The position numbers and the translations under genes are program-made. Positions 58,116 to 64,000 of a DNA stretch of 64,000 nt are shown here, in pieces. The notes beneath the pieces were generated by a model. The model searched no databases and was not told the origin of the DNA. It was given only the letters and a program-made list of their open reading frames with translations. Source of the stretch: Vicinamibacterales bacterium (GTDB lineage: Bacteria > Acidobacteriota > Vicinamibacteria > Vicinamibacterales > UBA2999); contig JBAZYO010000003.1 of assembly GCA_041659285.1 (NCBI GenBank), forward strand, positions 124,001-188,000. The letters are read 5' to 3'. Positions within the stretch are counted from its first letter, which is position 1, and the number at the start of each line of letters is the position of its first letter.

Positions 58116-59030
58116 TCAGAAGGGTTCGGCGACCACCCTATTGTCGCGCATAACGAGCGAGCATTCGACATGTTGCGCATCCACCGGCACCGTGACGTGG
58201 TCGGCCACGACGCAGCGGGTGAGGGAGGCGCGGGCGCCGATCGTGACGTGGTTCCAGAGAATGGTGTCGGTGAGCGTCACGCCGGGCGCGATCGTGCAGC
58301 CCGGGCCGCGGTCGGCCGGCCGGCCTTCGCGCGCGGCGATCGCGAGCGCCGTCGCCAGGTAGTCGCGCGGCGTGCCGATGTCGAAGAACTCGGCGGTGGT
58401 CCGCATGACACGCACGTTGCCCTGCCGCTGCGCGATCAGGCCGGGATACATGCCGTGCACGGTCTCGGACTTGTGGTTGGGGCTGACACCCGCGAACGCC
58501 GCCGCATTGGCCGCCTGTATCCCGATGAAGTGGTACGCGCCCGGCTCGCGGCCGAACCCGCGGACGATTCCCGCCTCGTCGGCGATGATGCCGTTGTACT
58601 TCGGATCGCCGTCCACCACCGCCATGGTCACGAGCGCGTTGGTGTTGACGTGCTGCGCCGCCAGCGCCGGCAGGTCAACGCCGGCCAGCGTGTCGCCATT
58701 GACGATCAGGAAGCGATCCGCGTCGAGCAGCGGCAAGGCCCGCGCCGGGCCGCCCGCGGACCCCAGCACGTCCGGTTCCCACGAGTAGCGCACGCCGAGT
58801 CCGACGCCGGAGCCGTCGCCGACTTCGCGTGCAATCGTCTCGGCACGATGATGCAGGTTGAGGACCACGCGGGTGACGCCCGCGGCGCGGAGCGCCCGCA
58901 GGATCCGCACGACCAGCGCCTCGCCGGCCACCGGCAGCGCCGCCTTGGCGCGGACCGACGAGAGCGGTTGCAGGCGGGTGCCCAGGCCGGCGGTGAGCAC
59001 CAGCGCCGGCCAGCGTGACAGGCTGCTCAT
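58116..59030 (-). CDS. Sugar-1-phosphate nucleotidyltransferase (MurU-like core with beta-helix tail)
   Basis: 304 residues. It begins PALVLTAGLGTRLQPLSSVR-AKAALPV, the nucleotide-binding signature of NTP transferases; FLIVNGDTL holds the metal-binding Asp. MurU is about 220 residues; here about 60 more form a left-handed beta-helix-like end (GPGCTIAPGVTLTDTILWNH), as in GMP- or GlmU-type enzymes, so the substrate may differ from MurNAc-1-phosphate. It overlaps the CYTH gene (ATGA) and precedes the AmgK-like kinase by 32 bases. Confidence 0.75.
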   Translation of the reverse strand: MSSLSRWPALVLTAGLGTRLQPLSSVRAKAALPVAGEALVVRILRALRAAGVTRVVLNLHHRAETIAREVGDGSGVGLGVRYSWEPDVLGSAGGPARALPLLDADRFLIVNGDTLAGVDLPALAAQHVNTNALVTMAVVDGDPKYNGIIADEAGIVRGFGREPGAYHFIGIQAANAAAFAGVSPNHKSETVHGMYPGLIAQRQGNVRVMRTTAEFFDIGTPRDYLATALAIAAREGRPADRGPGCTIAPGVTLTDTILWNHVTIGARASLTRCVVADHVTVPVDAQHVECSLVMRDNRVVAEPF

Positions 59031-59620
59031 TCGTCGGCGTGGCCCACCTTCGCGACGGGCGCTACGGTGGCCAAGCCGGCGAACACCATGTCGGACCCGG
59101 CCAGGCCGTTCGCGTCGCGATGCTGGAGAAACAGGAAGCGATACGAATCGCTGATGTAGTCGGACGGCAGGCGGCCGAGCGCGCGTGCCGTCGCGTGAAT
59201 GGCGGCCTCGCCGCCTTCGAGTTCCACGAACACGCCCATCGGCGTCTCGTCCACCGCCATCACCACGTCGTCCGCCTCGAACTCCTCGCGGTACTTCTCG
59301 TAGCGGAACCAGATGTGGAGGCCGAGGCTTTCGAGAATGGTGAGCAGCGCGGCGCCGTCGGCGACGATGGTTTCGTGTTCCTCGCGGAGCTTGACGATCC
59401 CCGGCAGCGGCGGTCCCTTGAACGTCAGGATGCTTTTGCCGCCCTCGGATCGCACGCGCAGCGTCGATCGCTGGCGGCGCAGCGCCTCGTCTTCGGTGTC
59501 GAGCAGCGCGTCTTCCTGGAGGCGGCGGCCGTGGAGCGGCGTGGCGCCAAGCGCGAGAATCTTCGCCCGTGCCTCGTCGGCACTGTCGAAACGAAGCTTG
59601 ATCTCGCGCTCGAGCGCCAC
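59027..59620 (-). CDS. CYTH-domain protein (triphosphatase / class IV adenylate cyclase family)
   Basis: 197 residues, GTG start. The N-terminal ExExK motif is EREIK (residues 4-8), followed by alternating charged strands forming the triphosphate tunnel (LLDTEDEALRRQRSTLRVRS, SILTFKGPP, VKLREEHET, VVMAVDETPMGVFVELEG). CYTH enzymes cleave inorganic or thiamine triphosphate or make cAMP; which one is open. It lies 13 bases downstream of the HtrA gene and leads the AmgK/MurU-like pair. Confidence 0.83.
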   Translation of the reverse strand: MALEREIKLRFDSADEARAKILALGATPLHGRRLQEDALLDTEDEALRRQRSTLRVRSEGGKSILTFKGPPLPGIVKLREEHETIVADGAALLTILESLGLHIWFRYEKYREEFEADDVVMAVDETPMGVFVELEGGEAAIHATARALGRLPSDYISDSYRFLFLQHRDANGLAGSDMVFAGLATVAPVAKVGHADE

Positions 59621-59633
59621 CGCAAACGCCCCG

Positions 59634-61184
<1,551 letters not shown>

Positions 61185-61216
61185 GAGACTTCCTCCAAAA
61201 CCCGCGTATTTCGTAG

Positions 61217-61237
61217 GGCACCCCTTCACGGGGCGCC
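61217..61237. repeat. GGCACCCC hairpin repeat, third copy
   Basis: GGCACCCC, loop TTCAC, GGGGCGCC, with one A-C mismatch. Also preceded by TAG. It lies between the M24 peptidase stop and the htrA start on the minus strand. Confidence 0.55.
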
Positions 61238-61248
61238 GATTGCACTGC

Positions 61249-62430
61249 CTACACTAACGTGACGAAGGACGCCTGGCGAGGCCCTGTGACCTCCGGGCCG
61301 TTGCCGGTCCAGACCATATTGATCTCGGTCCGAACGCCAAAATCCTTGAAATAGAGCCCTGGCTCGATGGTAAACCCGCTGCCGGGCAGCAGGCGCCGCT
61401 CGTCGTGGGTTTCGTAATCGTCCAGATGGGCGCCATTGCCGTGGACGTTTTCGCCCAGGCTGTGGCCGGTCCGGTGCAGGATGGCGTCGGCGAACCCCGC
61501 CTCGACCAGCACGCGCCGCGCGGCGCGGTCGGCCTCGAAGCCACGGATGTCGCGTCCCGCCTTCGCGGCGTCCTGGATCGCGGCGACGGCGGCATCACGC
61601 GCGCCGCAGATGGCGGTAAACGCCTGGGTCATGCGCGCCGGGACCTCGGCGCCGGCAAATCCCATCCACGTGATGTCGGCGTAGACGGCTCCCGGCTCGG
61701 TCAATCTGCCCCACAGGTCGAGCAGCACCAGCTCGTGCTTGCGGATCACCCGATGCTGGGCGGCGGACGCGAGGTAGTGCGGGTTGCCGGCGTTTTCCTG
61801 CGCCGACACGCACGGCGCCGAATCGGCGACCAGGCCTTCGTCGCCGAACCAGCCGACCATCTGCTGCTGGATGTCGTACTCGGTGGTGGGCACGCCGTCG
61901 CGTAGCCGCCGGGCCACCGATGCGAACGCGCGATCCTTGATGCGGTACAGCGCTTCTGAGGCCTTGCGATGGGTGACGATCGCGGCGTCGCTCCACCGCG
62001 CCTCGAACTGCTGGATGAGATCCCCGGACGACACCACCTCGAGGCCGAGGCCGCGCACCAGCTCGATGGTGCCGGCGTCAACGCGCGACACGTAGGGGAT
62101 GGCGCAGCGCGGCGAGTACTCCATGGCCACGCGCTTCACGCCGTTCACCAGCGAGGCGAGGCCGGTCTCCAACTGCTCGCGGCCGGCGTAGACGGCCTTG
62201 GCACCGGGCAGGTGGTCCAGGTTGTAGCGCTCGATGGCGTGGACCAGGCCGCGCGGCTCGCCGGTGGCGGGAATCAGGTAGAACCATCGCCGCGTGGCCA
62301 GGTGGCCGGCGCCGGCGAGACCCGCCATGCGGTAGGCGACCGGGTTTGAACCCTGGAAGTCGTAGAGGAGCCAGGCATCCAGGCCGTGGGCCCGCAGGGC
62401 CTCCTGTACGGCGGCCACGTCAATGGGCAT
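61249..62430 (-). CDS. M24-family metallopeptidase (Xaa-Pro aminopeptidase-like)
   Basis: 393 residues. N-terminal creatinase-like domain (LDAWLLYDFQGSNPVAYRMA), then the pita-bread fold with all five metal ligands visible: Asp in LVLLDLWGR, Asp in VYADITWMG, His in RTGHSLGENVHG, Glu in FTIEPGLYF, Glu in RTEINMVW. It removes N-terminal residues before proline or acts as a dipeptidase. GGAGG precedes the ATG. It diverges from the VWFA gene. Confidence 0.9.
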   Translation of the reverse strand: MPIDVAAVQEALRAHGLDAWLLYDFQGSNPVAYRMAGLAGAGHLATRRWFYLIPATGEPRGLVHAIERYNLDHLPGAKAVYAGREQLETGLASLVNGVKRVAMEYSPRCAIPYVSRVDAGTIELVRGLGLEVVSSGDLIQQFEARWSDAAIVTHRKASEALYRIKDRAFASVARRLRDGVPTTEYDIQQQMVGWFGDEGLVADSAPCVSAQENAGNPHYLASAAQHRVIRKHELVLLDLWGRLTEPGAVYADITWMGFAGAEVPARMTQAFTAICGARDAAVAAIQDAAKAGRDIRGFEADRAARRVLVEAGFADAILHRTGHSLGENVHGNGAHLDDYETHDERRLLPGSGFTIEPGLYFKDFGVRTEINMVWTGNGPEVTGPRQASFVTLV

Positions 62431-62439
62431 ATTCCTCCG

Positions 62440-62445
62440 ATTATA
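62440..62445 (-). promoter_or_regulatory. -10 hexamer before the M24 peptidase gene
   Basis: TATAAT on the minus strand, 9 bases before the ATG. It sits so close that a start 7 bases downstream would cut into the GGAGG. Flank GGCGTCC is shared with the divergent hexamer at 62483. Confidence 0.38.
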
Positions 62446-62482
62446 GCGGACGCCCAGAACCGCCCGGTACCGCCTGGCGTCC

Positions 62483-62488
62483 TATAAT
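62483..62488 (+). promoter_or_regulatory. -10 hexamer of the VWFA gene
   Basis: TATAAT, 29 bases before the ATG, preceded by GGCGTCC as on the other strand. No clear -35 box. Confidence 0.42.
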
Positions 62489-62517
62489 CAGCGGTGCCAG
62501 CCTCTGAGCCAACTGTT

Positions 62518-64000
62518 ATGACGACACGAACGATTTTTTGCGCCCTATTGCTGACCATCCTTGCCGCCGGCGGACCAGTGCACGGCCAGGCGGCTCAGCC
62601 CGCGGCACCCCAGCCACCGGCTCCGCAGCAGCCGCCCATCACGTTTCGCGCCGAGGTCAACTACGTCGAGGTCGATGCCCGGGTGCTCGACGCGCAGGGC
62701 AAGTTCATCCCGGATCTCAAGGCCGGCGACTTCCAGGTGCTCGAAGACGGCAAGCCGCAGAAGGTGACGGCGTTTTCACTGGTCAACATCCCGGTCGAGC
62801 GTCCCGAACGGCCGCTGTTCGCGTCGAAGCCGATCGAGTCCGACGTCCGCACCAACCTGCAGGCCGCCGACGGGCGCATCTACCTGCTGGTCCTGGACGA
62901 CCTGCACACCAACGCGCTGCGCTCGCAGCGCACGCGGAACGCGGCGCGCCAGTTCATCGAGCGCTACATCGGCAGCAACGACCTCGCCGCCGTGGTCTTC
63001 ACCGGCGGGCGCACCGACGCCGCCCAGGACTTCACCAGCAGCCAGCGGCTGCTGCTGCAGTCGGTGGACAAATTCCTGGGCCGCAAGCTGCGGTCGTCCA
63101 CCATGAACAAGGTGGATGACTACTTCCGGCGGGCTGGCACCTCCGACACCGGCAATCCGGTGGACCTCGACGACAAGGAGCGGGGCTACCAGGCGCGCAA
63201 CGCGCTCGAGACCGTCCGCAACCTGGCCCAGTACCTGGGCGACATCCGCGGCCGCCGCAAGGCGCTGGTGATGTTCAGCGAGGGCATCGACTACGACATC
63301 ACCAACGTGTTCGAGAACACCGAGGCGACCATGGTGATGGACGCGACGCGCGAGCTGATCGCCGCGGCGACCCGCGCCAACGTCGCCGTCTACGGCGTTG
63401 ACCCGCGCGGCATCGCCTCGGCGGGCGACGACCTCATCGAAGTGCAGTCGTTCCCGGACGACACCACGGTCGGTCTCGGCAGCAGCGCGATGTTCAACGA
63501 AGTGCGGCTGGCGCAAGACAGCCTGCGGGTGCTGTCGGAAGAGACCGGCGGCTTCGCCGTGGTCAACCGCAACGATTTCGCCACCGCCTTCCAGCGCATC
63601 GTTGACGACAACAGCGCCTACTACGTGATGGGCTATTACTCGACCAACGATCGGCGCGACGGCCGCTTCCGCAAGATCGAAGTCAAGTTGAACAACAAGT
63701 CGGGCCTCGTGGTCCGCGCCCGCAAGGGCTACGTCGCGCCGCGCGGACGCGTGCCGGAAGTCAAGCCGGCCACGCCGAATGCGGCGTCGGCAGAACTGCG
63801 CGAGGCGATCGAAAGCCCGTTGCCGCTGCCCGGCCTGCCGCTCGGCATGACCGCGGCCGTGTTCAAGGGCCCCGCGCCCAAGGGCGCGGTCGTCATCTCC
63901 ACGCTGGTCAACGGCAGCACGCTGCCGTTCGCGGAAGCGGGCGGCATGTTCAAGAACGATCTCGAAGTGATGGCGATGGCCACCGACGAGAAGGGCAAGA
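62518..64000 (+). CDS. Acidobacterial VWFA-related secreted protein (truncated by window end)
   Basis: 494 residues are visible before the right edge, with no stop. Signal peptide (TIFCALLLTILAAGGPVHGQ), a Pro/Gln-rich linker, then a domain opening ITFRAEVNYVEVDARVLDAQ and GDFQVLEDGKPQKVTAFSLV, the start of the VWFA-related domain expanded in Acidobacteria. The von Willebrand core has LLVLDDLHTNALRSQ in place of a standard DxSxS metal site, and ends VMGYYSTNDRRDGRFRKIEV plus ARKGYVAPR. The rest of the protein lies outside the window. Function unknown; probably envelope-exposed. Confidence 0.88.
   Translation, partial: MTTRTIFCALLLTILAAGGPVHGQAAQPAAPQPPAPQQPPITFRAEVNYVEVDARVLDAQGKFIPDLKAGDFQVLEDGKPQKVTAFSLVNIPVERPERPLFASKPIESDVRTNLQAADGRIYLLVLDDLHTNALRSQRTRNAARQFIERYIGSNDLAAVVFTGGRTDAAQDFTSSQRLLLQSVDKFLGRKLRSSTMNKVDDYFRRAGTSDTGNPVDLDDKERGYQARNALETVRNLAQYLGDIRGRRKALVMFSEGIDYDITNVFENTEATMVMDATRELIAAATRANVAVYGVDPRGIASAGDDLIEVQSFPDDTTVGLGSSAMFNEVRLAQDSLRVLSEETGGFAVVNRNDFATAFQRIVDDNSAYYVMGYYSTNDRRDGRFRKIEVKLNNKSGLVVRARKGYVAPRGRVPEVKPATPNAASAELREAIESPLPLPGLPLGMTAAVFKGPAPKGAVVISTLVNGSTLPFAEAGGMFKNDLEVMAMATDEKGK

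Overview
The window is GC-rich, densely coding chromosomal DNA from a Gram-negative bacterium, most likely an Acidobacteriota of the Vicinamibacteria type. The reasons are: an M. xanthus-like type IV pilus gene order, outer-membrane OmpA and DUF5916 proteins, a VWFA protein of the kind common in Acidobacteria at the right edge, and many short palindromic repeats that code for peptides such as RLKPDAT / VASGFSRT when they fall inside genes. The placement is inferred from family knowledge; there is no rRNA gene here.

Layout. (1) 1-19083, plus strand: a type IV pilus cluster. It runs pilC (cut by the left edge), pilS, pilR, a GT-C glycosyltransferase-like membrane protein, pilA behind a clear sigma-54 promoter, a VKOR-DsbA fusion, an ABC transporter pair matching pilH/pilI, a TPR-like protein, pilD and a second sensor kinase. 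An accessory insert of small genes follows (12.6-14.9 kb: lipoprotein-like genes and a DUF433/DUF5615 toxin-antitoxin pair). The cluster then ends with three minor-pilin genes, a coiled-coil protein and a second NtrC-type regulator. The order matches pilC-S-R-A-G-H-I-D-S2-R2 of Myxococcus. (2) 19.1-23.7 kb: aroB (minus), then nadB, proS and a DUF1428 gene (plus). (3) 23.9-40.9 kb: mixed housekeeping and envelope genes: OmpA protein, tatC-tatA, S41 protease, smc, NHL protein, a second OmpA protein, a GT-C protein, a DUF4097 lipoprotein, an M48 protease, a GDPD and a cupredoxin. (4) 40.9-62.4 kb, almost all minus strand: a DUF5916 outer-membrane protein, then the classic translation block rimP-nusA-infB-rbfA-nrnA-truB-rpsO-pnp, rimO, asnS, a TIM-barrel isomerase, an AmgK-like kinase with a MurU-like nucleotidyltransferase and a CYTH protein, an HtrA protease and an M24 peptidase. 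(5) 62.5-64 kb: an acidobacterial VWFA protein that runs off the edge.

How the parts work together. PilS/PilR probably drive pilA through sigma-54. A sigma-54-like site also sits two bases before the minor-pilin operon, which ends with its own NtrC-type regulator. PilA has exactly two cysteines after its N-terminal helix, and the next gene is a self-contained disulfide-forming enzyme, which suggests a link.

The most unusual signal outside the genes is a set of at least five short palindromic repeat families spread over the window. One has a conserved GAA/GAA internal loop with a covarying stem in five copies. Another comes as paired 13-nt palindromes about 29 nt apart. Several copies have been absorbed into gene ends: smc, a prepilin leader, truB, nrnA, a GDPD and a TIM-barrel protein.
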